Assembly: GCA_963807065.1 (NCBI GenBank)
Contig: CAWDZQ010000003.1
Coordinates: 992,001-1,056,000, forward strand
Origin: CAWAND01 sp963807065
GTDB lineage: Bacteria > Chloroflexota > Anaerolineae > Anaerolineales > E44-bin32
Length of the DNA stretch: 64,000 bases
Direction: 5' to 3'
The notes beneath the pieces were generated by a model, which saw nothing but the letters and a program-made list of their open reading frames with translations, was not told the origin of the DNA and did not search any database. The stretch's first letter is position 1. The number at the start of each line of letters is the position of its first letter. Both the position numbers and the translations under genes were made by a program. Positions 15,673-24,149 of the stretch are shown here, piece by piece.

Positions 15673-16454
15673 GCAACTTCCGTGGAGCGCTGTGGGGCGA
15701 GCTGCGCAAATTCCGCCGCTCGAAGATCGTGTGGCTGACAGCCTTGGGGTTCGAGATCGTTCCCCTCGCCGGCGCCTTGTTCATGCTGATCCTGAAGAAT
15801 CCCCAATGGGCGATGCAGGCCGGGATCATCAGCACCAAGGCCCGCCTGTTGGCCGGCACAGCGGACTGGCCGAGCTATCTGGACCTCCTTGAGCAGGCGA
15901 TTGGCGCGGCAGGCATGGTGATCTTCAGCCTGCTCGTGGTCTGGATCTTCGGCCGGGAGTACGCCGAGCGCACCGCGGCTGACCTGATGGCGCTGCCCAC
16001 CTCCCGCGCCACGATTGTGCTGGCCAAGTTCACCGTCGTCTTCGCCTGGTCGGCGCTGCTGGTGATCGCCGTGATGCTGGTCGGTTTGGCGGTGGGCGCC
16101 GCCCTCGACCTGCCGTCGGCGTCGGCCGATCTGCTCCACCAGTGGGCCTTGGTCACCCCGGTGGCGGGCCTGCTGACGATCCTGCTGGTGACCCCTTTTG
16201 CCTGGCTGGCCAGCGTCAGCCGCGGCTACCTGGGGGCCGTGGGCGGGATCTTCCTGGCGCTCGTACTTGCGCAGCTGACGTCGATCATCGGCCGGGGCGA
16301 ATACTTCCCGTGGGCGATCCCCGTCCTGTACACCGGCATCGCCGGGCCGGACACGGCCATCGGCCCGCTGAGCTTCGTCATCGTCGTCATCACCAGCCTG
16401 GCCGGCCTGGTTGCCACGCTCTGGTACTGGCAACGCGCCGACCAGATCGTGTGA
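15669..16454 (+). CDS. ABC-2 type permease (BcrB-like)
   Basis: A 261-residue integral membrane protein with about six hydrophobic segments, starting at a GTG that overlaps the ATPase stop codon (GTGA). The N-terminal LWGELRKFRRSKIVWLTALGFEIVPLAGALFMLIL and the segment FGREYAERTAADLMALPTSRATIVLAKFTVV are characteristic of ABC-2 permeases of the antibiotic-resistance/NatB type. With the upstream ATPase it forms a complete two-gene exporter; the substrate is unknown. No regulator is adjacent. Confidence 0.9.
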   Translation: MSNFRGALWGELRKFRRSKIVWLTALGFEIVPLAGALFMLILKNPQWAMQAGIISTKARLLAGTADWPSYLDLLEQAIGAAGMVIFSLLVVWIFGREYAERTAADLMALPTSRATIVLAKFTVVFAWSALLVIAVMLVGLAVGAALDLPSASADLLHQWALVTPVAGLLTILLVTPFAWLASVSRGYLGAVGGIFLALVLAQLTSIIGRGEYFPWAIPVLYTGIAGPDTAIGPLSFVIVVITSLAGLVATLWYWQRADQIV

Positions 16455-16495
16455 CGGCGGGTCCCCCACCGCCACGGTCCTTCGCCCCGGTCGAT

Positions 16496-16513
16496 TGGTG
16501 AAATCCTTCACAA
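16496..16513. repeat. Rex/CRP-like palindrome, copy 4
   Basis: TGGTGAAATCCTTCACAA, about 40 bases after the permease stop codon and about 200 bases upstream of the amidohydrolase gene. Confidence 0.7.
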
Positions 16514-16716
16514 GAAGTTGGCCGGAGCCTTGCCGCCCTCCCGCCTAGGGGTCTGGCCGACGGACGAGAACGGGTGTAGGCTACTGGGCATCCCAGCGAG
16601 CACCCCACTCGGCTCATCTCACAGCGCCTTCGTCACCGAGCCGTTCGGCATTTGTGGATGGACGCACGAAGCAGAGGCCTGTCTTGGAGCCGGCCGTCAG
16701 AGAGGCTTGGCGTCGC

Positions 16717-18168
16717 ATGCGATTGATCGTTTGGCGCCCCTTGATTATCGTGGTGGCGCTATCGACGGCGTGCAATTTCGTCCCACCGGGCCCCGTCCCC
16801 AACCCAACATCGCCGGCCGCCCCGCCCACCGTCACGCCTCCACCCAACATGATTTCCACCAGGGCCCCGACTGCCCCCCAACCTTCCGAAGTAGCCGACA
16901 TCATCTTCGTCAACGGGCACCTGATCACGATGGATCCAAATCAGCCCGCCGCCCGGGCCATCGCCATCCGCGGCGACACCATTCTGGCCGTGGGCGCCGA
17001 CCAGGCGATCCTCGCTTACGCCGGCTCGGGGACCCAGGTCATCGATCTGCAGGGCCGGACGATGCTGCCCGGCTTCAACGACTCCCACACCCACATGCTG
17101 AGCGATTTCGAGGCCTCCGGCTACCCCACCCAATCGGCCGCCATTCAAGGCGCCCTCAAGTTGGGTTACACCAGCCTGTCGGACATGTTCGTCAACCAAC
17201 AGGACCTGGACCGCTACCTCGCCGAGGACCAGGCGGGGCAGCTCCCGCTGCGCATCAACGTCTACCTTCCGATCAACTATGGCAACGACCGTTTTGGTGA
17301 TTGGTACAAAGCCTACCAACCGATGCAGGAGTTCAGCCCCTACCTGCGCATCGCCGGAGTCAAGATCTTTGTGGACAGCGGCGACTATGGCAAGAAGTAC
17401 CTCAGCCAGCCCTACGCCGACCAGCCCGGCTACTACGGAGATGTCTTCTGGACCCAGGATGAATTGAACCAGGCGGTGGCCGACGCCCACGCCGCCGGCT
17501 TCCAGGTGGCGGCCCATACCTGCGGCGATGCGGCGCTGGACATGGTCATGAACGCCTATCAGGCTGCCCTGGCCGGAGAAAGCAATGAGGACTATCACCT
17601 GCGCGTGGAACACGTGATGATCATGCGCGACGACCAGCTTCAACGCATGGCCCAGCTGCATCTGTTCGCCTCGGTGCAGCTGGATTTCTTCAACTCGGAC
17701 TGGCGCGAGGAGTTCGAAAGCACCCTCGGGCCGGCGCGTGTTGCTTGGGTCGGTCGGTGGCGAGATCTGCTCGACGCCGGCGTGCCGGTCATCGGCAGCA
17801 CCGACGCCCCGTACGGCTACGGCAAGATTGGCTCACCGCTCAAGGCCATCTACCAGGCGATCACCCGGGTTGGGGACAGCGGGGACCCGCCGGCGGATTG
17901 GATGCTGTCGCAAACCCTCACCGTCGACCAGTCGATCGATATGTTGACGCTGCGGGGGGCCTATGCGACGTTCCAGGATCCGATCAAGGGCAGCCTGACG
18001 GCGGGCAAATTGGCCGACCTGGTCATCCTGTCGGCCGACCCGCAAAGCATTCCGCCCCAACAGCTCCTGACGACCGACGTCTGGTTGACGATGGTCGGCG
18101 GGCAGACCCGCTACTGCGCCCCTGGTCGCCAGGCCTTTTGTCCGGCGGCCGAGCCGTCAACCGGCTGA
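16717..18168 (+). CDS. Lipoprotein amidohydrolase (YtcJ-like, Amidohydro_3 family)
   Basis: A 483-residue protein starting at ATG 16717: MRLIVWRPLIIVVALSTAC is a lipoprotein signal with lipobox LSTAC, followed by a Pro/Thr-rich linker (about residues 25-60). The catalytic part starts with IIFVNGHLITMDPNQPAARAIAIRGDTILAVG. Metal-binding motifs are FNDSHTHM, HTCGDAALDMVMNAY, RVEHVMIM and GSTDAPYGYG, and a C-terminal composite strand (LTAGKLADLVILSADP) closes the metallo-hydrolase fold. YtcJ-like members hydrolyse amides or related bonds of unknown substrates. Export as a lipoprotein is notable, since most relatives are cytoplasmic. Confidence 0.88.
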   Translation: MRLIVWRPLIIVVALSTACNFVPPGPVPNPTSPAAPPTVTPPPNMISTRAPTAPQPSEVADIIFVNGHLITMDPNQPAARAIAIRGDTILAVGADQAILAYAGSGTQVIDLQGRTMLPGFNDSHTHMLSDFEASGYPTQSAAIQGALKLGYTSLSDMFVNQQDLDRYLAEDQAGQLPLRINVYLPINYGNDRFGDWYKAYQPMQEFSPYLRIAGVKIFVDSGDYGKKYLSQPYADQPGYYGDVFWTQDELNQAVADAHAAGFQVAAHTCGDAALDMVMNAYQAALAGESNEDYHLRVEHVMIMRDDQLQRMAQLHLFASVQLDFFNSDWREEFESTLGPARVAWVGRWRDLLDAGVPVIGSTDAPYGYGKIGSPLKAIYQAITRVGDSGDPPADWMLSQTLTVDQSIDMLTLRGAYATFQDPIKGSLTAGKLADLVILSADPQSIPPQQLLTTDVWLTMVGGQTRYCAPGRQAFCPAAEPSTG

Positions 18169-18219
18169 CCCGCCGTCGCCATCCTCAGCCTCTCGCATCC
18201 ACCAAACCCCGAACCCAGT

Positions 18220-18237
18220 TTGTGAAAACCATCACAA
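18220..18237. repeat. Rex/CRP-like palindrome, copy 5
   Basis: TTGTGAAAACCATCACAA between two converging genes. Its right half contains the stop codon (TTG TGA on the minus strand) of the acyltransferase gene. Confidence 0.75.
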
Positions 18238-19158
18238 TTTGTTCGGGCCGCCGAAGGCCCCCAGGTGCTCCGCCATCAGTCGGCGTTCGACTTCGATCAG
18301 TGCCGCCAGGCGGCCGCCCTGGGGGGTACCTTGCCCCAGGCATCCGGCGGTAAACGGCGCCCCGAACGAGAGGCGCGGCGAGAGCATTAGGCGCCCCGGA
18401 AACGCCAACTGCTGGATCACCTGGCAGAACTCGACGATGCGCCGGCGGTCGAGGCGGCTCCGGCGCAGATAGCGCAGCGGGCTGCGCGCCCAATCCGGCG
18501 ACAGGGTGTGGCTGACAACACACGGCAGCACACATGATTCGGGGGCGCGCTCAGCGAAAAGCTCGATTGAGCGCGACCAGCCCGCCAGCTCGGACGGCGC
18601 CTCGGGTGAGAGCGCCGGATCGGGGTCGATCAGGCCCGTGCCATACAACAGCATGGCGCCTCCTTGGCCCAGATGGCGCAGGCCCTCACGCGCTGCCCGG
18701 GCACGGGCCCCCGGAGTTGGGTCCAGAAAGATGAACTGCCGGCTGGCAGCCGGCAGGTACTTCAAGAAGGGGATATCGCTGACGATAATGCGCAGGTCCT
18801 TGCGCCCCAGGCAGGCGGCGATGAGAAAGGCGTCATAGGTCCCGGGGTGGTTGGAGACCACCAGCAGCGGCCCGTCCGCCGGGACCGTCTCCTTCCCCCG
18901 GCATTCGATCCCGAGGCACCAGTTCTCTAGCGCCGCTTCGGCCGCTCGGGGGAAACCTTCATCGGCGCACAGCTTGTCAAACCTCAACCCGATTCCGGCC
19001 AGGCGGCGCACAACCCGGCCGAAGACCAGGTCAAGCGCCCGGCTGGCCCAGCCGCCCCGTGGCAAGCCCAGGGCTGAGGCGATCTCGTCGGCCAACAGGC
19101 TGGCGGGAACGGTCCGTCCCGGACGACCCACCCTCCCAGGAGCGGGGATCCGGGGCAT
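18232..19158 (-). CDS. 1-acylglycerol-3-phosphate acyltransferase-like (PlsC domain) protein
   Basis: A 308-residue protein with a PlsC/LPLAT domain in its middle: LLVVSNHPGTYDAFLIA is the catalytic HX4D motif, and FLKYLPAASRQFIFLDPTPGARARAAREGLRHLGQGGAMLLYGTG takes the place of the second and third conserved blocks (the usual F-P-E-G motif is altered to YGTG). It probably transfers an acyl chain to a lipid or lipid-like acceptor at the membrane. It starts two bases after the DUF1801 gene stop and ends inside a Rex-like palindrome that supplies its TGA. The altered third block makes the exact reaction uncertain. Confidence 0.8.
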   Translation of the reverse strand: MPRIPAPGRVGRPGRTVPASLLADEIASALGLPRGGWASRALDLVFGRVVRRLAGIGLRFDKLCADEGFPRAAEAALENWCLGIECRGKETVPADGPLLVVSNHPGTYDAFLIAACLGRKDLRIIVSDIPFLKYLPAASRQFIFLDPTPGARARAAREGLRHLGQGGAMLLYGTGLIDPDPALSPEAPSELAGWSRSIELFAERAPESCVLPCVVSHTLSPDWARSPLRYLRRSRLDRRRIVEFCQVIQQLAFPGRLMLSPRLSFGAPFTAGCLGQGTPQGGRLAALIEVERRLMAEHLGAFGGPNKL

Positions 19159-19160
19159 GA

Positions 19161-19652
19161 TCAGCCCTCACTCACCGCTTTCTTAACAAGCTTCCTGATC
19201 TTGGCCTCTTCGGTGGCGGTCAACGCCTTCAGCGCAAACGCCGCCGGCCACATGGCGCCTTCGTCTAGGTTCGCCGCATCGCTGAAGCCAAGCGTCGCAT
19301 ACCGGGATTTGAATTTCTGCGCGCTCTGGAAGAAACAGACGACCTTGCCATCCTTGGCGTACGCGGGCATCCCGTACCAGGTTCTGGACGAGAGGTCCGG
19401 CGCGCTGGCTTTGACAATCGCATGCAGCCGCTTGGCCATGGCGCGATCGGGCTCCGGCATCTCGGCGATCTTCGCCAGCACGTCGGCTTCCCCGTCTGGC
19501 TTTTTTGCCCCCGAGCCACGGCGCGCGGCCGCCTTGATCTCTTGGGCGCGTTCTTTCATCGCGGCGCGTTCATCTTCCGTAAATCCCTCGCTTTTCTTGT
19601 TGTTGGCGGGGGTCGGCTTGCCGGACTTTTTCGCTGCCTTCTTTGGACTCAT
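19161..19652 (-). CDS. DUF1801 (YdhG-like) protein with Lys-rich N-terminus
   Basis: A 163-residue protein starting at ATG 19652 with AGGAGG six bases upstream. The first 60 residues are very rich in Lys and Ala (SPKKAAKKSGKPTPANNKK, AAMKERAQEIKAAARRG). The C-terminal DUF1801 fold reads DVLAKIAEMPEPDRAMAKRLHAIVKASAPDLSSRTWYGMPAYAKDGKVVCFFQSAQKFKSRYATLGF. DUF1801 proteins are small frataxin-like-fold proteins, of which Bacillus YdhG is described as a putative iron chaperone. The basic tail could bind nucleic acid, but this is speculation. Part of a minus-strand run with ArsR and AHSA1 genes. Confidence 0.85.
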   Translation of the reverse strand: MSPKKAAKKSGKPTPANNKKSEGFTEDERAAMKERAQEIKAAARRGSGAKKPDGEADVLAKIAEMPEPDRAMAKRLHAIVKASAPDLSSRTWYGMPAYAKDGKVVCFFQSAQKFKSRYATLGFSDAANLDEGAMWPAAFALKALTATEEAKIRKLVKKAVSEG

Positions 19653-19776
19653 GTCAACCTCCTGAATTGTGAATGATGGCCGTCCACCCATCGTTGCCTT
19701 GCCCCTCCGCGGTCGTGATCACACGCCCCGGGATGAGCTTTGCACATATCAGATCTGGGCGGCTTGCTGGGCGCCC

Positions 19777-20232
19777 TTATAGATTGGCCACATAGCCCGC
19801 CAGGTTCTCCAGAGCCTGTTTGGCGCCGCCAACTGCGCCGTATTTTGCCGCGTCTTCGAATGCTGCCGTTGTTGCGAACAGCAATTGCAGGGTGACTTTG
19901 GTCTTTCCGTCTTCTTCCTCAAAGCTCACCGTGGTCCGTACGGGCTCCGGCGCGTTCTCTGTGTCGGTTCCATAACTGTAGACTAGCCGCGCCGGCTTGA
20001 CGATCTCGATGAACTGGACCTTGAAGCGATATTCGGCCCCACCCGGGCCTGGCTGGCTGTAGCGCCACAGACCCCCTGGTTTCGCATCCCATTCAAGGGT
20101 CGTTGTGCCACCCGGTCCCCACCATGCCTCCACGTGTTCTCGCTCGGTGAACGCCGCAAAGACGAGTTCGCGCGGTGCGTCAATCACTCGTGTGACGAGG
20201 ACCTGTCGATCTGCGGTTGTATCTGCCATCAT
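19777..20232 (-). CDS. SRPBCC (AHSA1-like) domain protein
   Basis: A 151-residue helix-grip protein. Visible family motifs are VTRVIDAPRELVFAAFTEREHVEAWWGPGG, GGLWRYSQPG, VQFIEIVKPARLVYSYG and TTVSFEEEDGKTKVTLQLLF. The start ATG 20232 has AGGAG five bases upstream (a second ATG follows directly). AHSA1-like START-superfamily proteins bind hydrophobic ligands or protein partners. Genes of this type are commonly paired with an ArsR repressor, as here, where the regulator is 108 bases upstream in the same direction. Confidence 0.9.
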   Translation of the reverse strand: MMADTTADRQVLVTRVIDAPRELVFAAFTEREHVEAWWGPGGTTTLEWDAKPGGLWRYSQPGPGGAEYRFKVQFIEIVKPARLVYSYGTDTENAPEPVRTTVSFEEEDGKTKVTLQLLFATTAAFEDAAKYGAVGGAKQALENLAGYVANL

Positions 20233-20340
20233 GACTTCTCCTTTTGAAGGGTGACCTGAGGAAGGTTCACAACTGACTTGCACTTGATCGCAGTGAATGG
20301 GGTTGGCTTTGGCGAACACGAATGCCAAGCAGCCGGACTA

Positions 20341-20691
20341 TCAATCAGGATTCTTTTCCTCTTGAAGCTTGCGCAGGTAGTCATCCAGGCGATCGAAACT
20401 TTCCTCCCAGTTCGTGCGATATCGCTCCAACCATTGGGAGACCTCCTTCAGCGGCGCCGCTTGCAGTTGCGCCGGCCGCCACTGGGCCTCTCGCCCGCGC
20501 TCTATCAATCCGGCGTGTTCGAGCACCTTCAGGTGTTTGGAGATCGCCGGCATACTGATCTTGAACGGCTCGGCGAGCTCCTTCACTGTCGCCGGACCCT
20601 GCCCAAGCCGCTCCAACATCCCCCGCCGGGTTGGGTCCGCTAGGGCAGAAAAAATCGGGCTGAGCACATCGTCCTGGGTATGGATAATCAC
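20341..20691 (-). CDS. ArsR-family winged-helix transcriptional regulator
   Basis: A 116-residue repressor. ISPIFSALADPTRRGMLERL-type N-terminus (here LSPIFSALADPTRRGMLERL), recognition helix region MPAISKHLKVLEHAGLIERGREAQWRPAQL and a C-terminal WLERYRTNWEESFDRLDDYLRKL. No metal-binding cysteines (ELCVCDL type) are present, so it belongs to the metal-independent subgroup that accompanies SRPBCC/AHSA1 proteins. It probably controls itself and the downstream AHSA1 and DUF1801 genes. The AT-rich segment just upstream (20699-20722) is the likely operator. Confidence 0.9.
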   Translation of the reverse strand: MIIHTQDDVLSPIFSALADPTRRGMLERLGQGPATVKELAEPFKISMPAISKHLKVLEHAGLIERGREAQWRPAQLQAAPLKEVSQWLERYRTNWEESFDRLDDYLRKLQEEKNPD

Positions 20692-20698
20692 CTGCCAG

Positions 20699-20722
20699 TT
20701 AGTTACCTAGTTAGCTAAATAG
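20699..20722 (-). promoter_or_regulatory. Candidate ArsR operator/promoter region
   Basis: An AT-rich island in GC-rich surroundings directly upstream of arsR, with the repeated unit TAGTTA and an imperfect inverted repeat (TAGTTAC-CTAG-TTAGCTA). Position and composition suit an operator overlapping the promoter; no protein evidence. Confidence 0.4.
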
Positions 20723-21125
20723 TAAATCATGATGGCGAAATGTCAAGTCCTATTGCCCCCGGCTTTCGAGGTGGCGCAGACCACGGCTTGAGTCGGAAAA
20801 GGGAGCTTAATCGCACAGCAGGGGCGTCTACCCATGAAATCAGTGGTTGGTCCCTCCCATCTTCCTCTGCATGTACTGGGCGCTGAGCGGAGACGGCCCC
20901 TTTTTACGCGGCAGCGGGTGCCGGTGCCCAGGCCTAGTCCAAGGGCCAGAGGCTGCCCTTCACGTTCAGCGGGAGAGGAGAGTTCAGTTCCCCCCGCCGC
21001 CCACGCGCGCCTCCGCCTGTCCTGAGCCAAACTGCATGGCCACGGAGGCCTGGCGACGAGAGTCAAACTCCTTCGCAAGGCCCCCGCTCCTGTCGGACCC
21101 TCACAAAACTGTAAGTTCCCAACCC
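20723..21125. other. Intergenic region between ArsR and MarR genes, no gene seen
   Basis: About 400 bases with no convincing coding sequence; open frames here are low-complexity and Arg/Pro-rich as expected for GC-rich non-coding DNA. Confidence 0.5.
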
Positions 21126-21153
21126 TTGACGTGCCTCCCCGCCGCGGTATTAT
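21126..21153 (+). promoter_or_regulatory. Sigma-70-type promoter of the MarR-efflux operon
   Basis: TTGACG (21126-21131), 16-base spacer, TATTAT (21148-21153). It precedes the MarR-family gene by 45 bases and is followed by the palindromic site at 21166-21187. Confidence 0.65.
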
Positions 21154-21165
21154 TCGCTTTCGTTT

Positions 21166-21187
21166 CGGAACATTTCCAAATTGGGAA
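21166..21187 (+). promoter_or_regulatory. Candidate MarR operator
   Basis: Two overlapping inverted repeats, GGAA-CAT-TTCC and TTCC-AAATT-GGGAA, just downstream of the -10 box and upstream of the regulator ATG. The position suits autorepression. Confidence 0.5.
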
Positions 21188-21198
21188 TAAGTGCGCCG

Positions 21199-21699
21199 AT
21201 GCCGACAGAAACCTACGCCCGACAGTTCGCTGACCTGGTCCGGCAAGCGATTCGCCTCAAGCAGCGCTTCCGGACGGTGATGCCGGAAGACGCCGCCCGA
21301 GCGCGCGCTCGGTTCCAGGCCCTGCTCCCCCGTCCCAACCGCCTGGACCGCGCCGACTACGACCTGCTCTACCGGGTCGGCAGCCTGATCGGCGAGGGCG
21401 AGGCCCCGATGACGATGGGCGAGCTAGCTTCTGCGGCCGAGGTCCCCCTGAGCACCGCAACCCGCCTGGTCGATACCATGGTCGACAACGGCTACGCCGA
21501 GCGGCTGTCGGACCCCGACGACCGGCGTGTGGTGCGTGTCCAGTTCACCCCCACCGGCGCCGAGCTGTATCAGGCGCTGGACGAGCTGATCCAGCGCCGG
21601 ATCACATCCATTCTGCGCGATTTTTCCGATGAAGAATGCCGGGCGCTGCTGCGCCTGTCCCACAAAGTCATGCATGCGCTGATGGACGAAACGTCATGA
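21199..21699 (+). CDS. MarR-family transcriptional regulator
   Basis: A 166-residue winged-helix protein. The wHTH reads APMTMGELASAAEVPLSTATRLVDTMVDNGYAERLSDPDDRRVVRVQFTPTGAELY, with the conserved D-x-R wing motif DPDDRRVV. Start ATG 21199 chosen because homology begins soon after; no strong ribosome binding site. It heads an operon of permease, HlyD-type adaptor and two ATPases, so it is most likely a ligand-responsive repressor of this efflux system. A promoter with a palindrome lies directly upstream. Confidence 0.9.
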   Translation: MPTETYARQFADLVRQAIRLKQRFRTVMPEDAARARARFQALLPRPNRLDRADYDLLYRVGSLIGEGEAPMTMGELASAAEVPLSTATRLVDTMVDNGYAERLSDPDDRRVVRVQFTPTGAELYQALDELIQRRITSILRDFSDEECRALLRLSHKVMHALMDETS

Positions 21700-21736
21700 A
21701 ACCTTCGGCGCACACCTCGAGGTCCAAGGAGTCCCC

Positions 21737-22861
21737 ATGCGACGGTTGAGAGCTTTGATGCGCAAGGAACTGACCCACATGCGGCACGACCCGCGCACGG
21801 TGATGATGATCCTGATCATGCCCATTCTGCAGCTGGTCCTGCTGGGCTACGCGGCCAACACCGACGTCAAGAACGTGGCGGCGGTCCTCTACGACCAGGA
21901 CCAGAGCCAAGCCAGCCGCGAGCTGGTGGACGCTTTCCGTAATACGGGCTTCTTCTCGATAGACTACGCCGCCTACACCTCGGACGATGTTAATCGCATG
22001 ATCCAGTCCGGACAGGCGGCGGTTGGGATCATTATCCCACCCGACTACAACCAGAACCTGCTGGCTGGCCGTTCGGCCCAGGTGGGGGTCCTGATCGACG
22101 GCTCGGACCCGACCGTCGCCGGATCGGCCCTGTCTGCGGCGACGCTGGTGGGCCAGTCCCACGGGACCGTGCTGCGTTTGGAGCAGCTCTCGAAAGTGGG
22201 CACCTCCGGGGGAGCCTTGCCTGTGGATGTGCGCACAAGGGTGTTGTACAACCCGGACCTGGAGAGCAGCTACAACATGGTGCCCGGGCTGATCGCCCTG
22301 ATCCTGATGATGACCACCATGACCCTGACTTCGGCCGCCATCGTTAAGGAGCGCGAGCAGGGTACCATCGAGCAGCTGATCGTGACCCCCATCCGGAGTT
22401 GGGAGCTGGTGGTGGCCAAGATCACGCCCTACGTGCTGGTCTCGATGGCCGACGTATTCATCATCCTCTTGGTGGGCACCTTCTGGTTTCACGTGCCCAT
22501 CCGCGGCAGCCTGCTCCTCCTGCTTGCCCTGACCGGACTGTTCCTGCTTCCCAACCTGGGCATCGGATTGGTGATCTCGACCATCGCCAAGACCCAGCAG
22601 CAGGCGCAGTTCATGGTCATGCCGATTATGCTGCCCACTTTCATGTTGTCCGGTTTCATCTTCCCGATCTCGACCCTGCCGATTGCCCTGCAGGCCGTCG
22701 CCCGTGTGCTGCCGGTGACCTACTTCCTGGTCATCGTGCGCAGCATCGTCATCAAGGGGACTGGGATCGACCTGCTCCTGCCCCAGGTGGGGGCGCTGAC
22801 CCTGTTTTCGCTTGTATTGATCGCCATCGCCGCCATGCGTTTTCGCAAGACGCTGGACTGA
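21737..22861 (+). CDS. ABC-2 type permease of multidrug exporter (YbhS/YbhR-like)
   Basis: A 374-residue membrane protein with an N-terminal TM (MILIMPILQLVLLGYAAN), a large external domain (about residues 45-170, VAAVLYDQDQSQASRELVDAF ... VGIIIPPDYNQNL) and five C-terminal TM segments, including the ABC-2 motif VKEREQGTIEQLIVTPIRSWELVVAKITPYVLV. AAGGAG precedes the ATG. It is the only permease in this operon, so it probably works as a homodimer, unlike the two-permease operon at 38-44 kb. Confidence 0.92.
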   Translation: MRRLRALMRKELTHMRHDPRTVMMILIMPILQLVLLGYAANTDVKNVAAVLYDQDQSQASRELVDAFRNTGFFSIDYAAYTSDDVNRMIQSGQAAVGIIIPPDYNQNLLAGRSAQVGVLIDGSDPTVAGSALSAATLVGQSHGTVLRLEQLSKVGTSGGALPVDVRTRVLYNPDLESSYNMVPGLIALILMMTTMTLTSAAIVKEREQGTIEQLIVTPIRSWELVVAKITPYVLVSMADVFIILLVGTFWFHVPIRGSLLLLLALTGLFLLPNLGIGLVISTIAKTQQQAQFMVMPIMLPTFMLSGFIFPISTLPIALQAVARVLPVTYFLVIVRSIVIKGTGIDLLLPQVGALTLFSLVLIAIAAMRFRKTLD

Positions 22862-22882
22862 GTCCAACAGAAAAGGTGACCC

Positions 22883-24148
22883 ATGAAGACCTTCCTTTCC
22901 TCCCGAAAGTCCCGCATCATCCTGATCGCCGTTCTGCTGGCCATAGGCGCCAGCGCCGGCGGCTGGCACCTTTACAACCAGGCCTCGGCGGCCGCCGCCG
23001 CCACCCTGACCGCCTCCGGCACGATTGAAGCCACCATCACCACCCTATCGCCCCAATTAGGCGGCAAGGTGGCCAGAGTCTTAGCTCAGGAAGGCGACAC
23101 TGTTCAAGCAGGCGACGTTTTGCTGCAGCTGGACGATATGGGACTGCGTACCCAGCGCGCCAGCGCAGAAGCGGGCACCCAAGCCGCCGTGGCGGCGGCC
23201 CAGGCGGAGCTCGATGCCGCCGAGAAGAGCCTGAGCGACCTGCGGGACAACGCCCCTATGGTGACCGCCAACGCCGAGCTGGCCCTGGCCCAGGCGCGCA
23301 AGAACCTCGACGATGCGCAGAAGCGCAACACCTGGCAGCAGACCGGCAACCGCGCCTCCAAGGACACCATCGACGCCACGGAAGCGCGCCTCACGCTGGC
23401 CAACGACGCCGTCGATGGGGCCCAAGCGAAACTCAATCGAGTCAAAGACAAGGCCGTCAATGACCCGGTGCGCGCCCAGGCCGAGGCCAACCTGCAGTCA
23501 GCCAAGGAAGCCCGCGACACGCTTGTGCGGCTCTTGAGCTGGTACAAGGGCTCCCCCACCACCATCGATCAGGCGCTGCTTGACGCGCAGGTGAGCGTGG
23601 CCCAGGCAGCGGTGGACCAGGCGCAAAAGACCTATGACAAGGTCAAGGATGGCCCCGATCCGGACGCATTGCGGCTGGCGGCCGATGCCGTGGTTCTGGC
23701 CCAGGCGCATCTGGTCAGCGCCCGCGCCCAGGGCGTCAGCCAGCTGGAGTCCATCGATCTGCAGCTCGAAAAGCTGGAGATCAAGGCCCCCAGTTCAGGC
23801 ATGATCCTGTCGCGCAATGTGGAGCCGGGTGAAACGATCCTGCCTGGTGCTTCGCTGTTCGAGATCGGTCAGCTCGGCTCGCTCGAGCTGACCGTCTACC
23901 TACCCGAAGAGCAGTATGCCCGCGTGACACCCGGCCAGCAGGCCCAGGTGCATGTCGATGCCTACCCGGAGCAGAGCTTTACCGCCACCGTGCTGCGGAT
24001 CGCCAGCCAGGCAGAGTTCACCCCGCGCAACGTGTCGACGGCCCAAGGCCGCAAGGACACCGTGTACGGCATCCGTTTGAGCATCGAGAACCCGGACATG
24101 GCCCTCAAACCGGGCATGCCGGCCGACGTCACGTTCACTCAGAACTGA
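22883..24148 (+). CDS. HlyD/MFP-type periplasmic adaptor (YbhG-like)
   Basis: A 421-residue membrane-anchored protein. N-terminal TM anchor (SRIILIAVLLAIGASAGGW), lipoyl-like half-domain (GTIEATITTLSPQLGGKVARVLAQEGDTVQAGDVLLQLDD), a long alpha-hairpin of about 200 Ala/Gln-rich residues, the second lipoyl half (LEKLEIKAPSSGMILSRNVEPGETILPGASLFEIG) and a beta-barrel domain (VYLPEEQYARVTPGQQAQVHVDAYPEQSF). These adaptors normally bridge inner-membrane transporters to an outer-membrane channel, or in monoderms extend a transporter outward. It sits between its permease and ATPase genes. A paralogue is at 42616-43863. Confidence 0.92.
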   Translation: MKTFLSSRKSRIILIAVLLAIGASAGGWHLYNQASAAAAATLTASGTIEATITTLSPQLGGKVARVLAQEGDTVQAGDVLLQLDDMGLRTQRASAEAGTQAAVAAAQAELDAAEKSLSDLRDNAPMVTANAELALAQARKNLDDAQKRNTWQQTGNRASKDTIDATEARLTLANDAVDGAQAKLNRVKDKAVNDPVRAQAEANLQSAKEARDTLVRLLSWYKGSPTTIDQALLDAQVSVAQAAVDQAQKTYDKVKDGPDPDALRLAADAVVLAQAHLVSARAQGVSQLESIDLQLEKLEIKAPSSGMILSRNVEPGETILPGASLFEIGQLGSLELTVYLPEEQYARVTPGQQAQVHVDAYPEQSFTATVLRIASQAEFTPRNVSTAQGRKDTVYGIRLSIENPDMALKPGMPADVTFTQN

Positions 24149-24149
24149 G

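Noticed and set aside
21668..22969. 433-codon minus-strand frame opposite the ABC permease
   Set aside because: Composition is dominated by His, Gln, Gly and Asp, as expected from the complement of a membrane-protein gene; the plus strand encodes a convincing ABC-2 permease.
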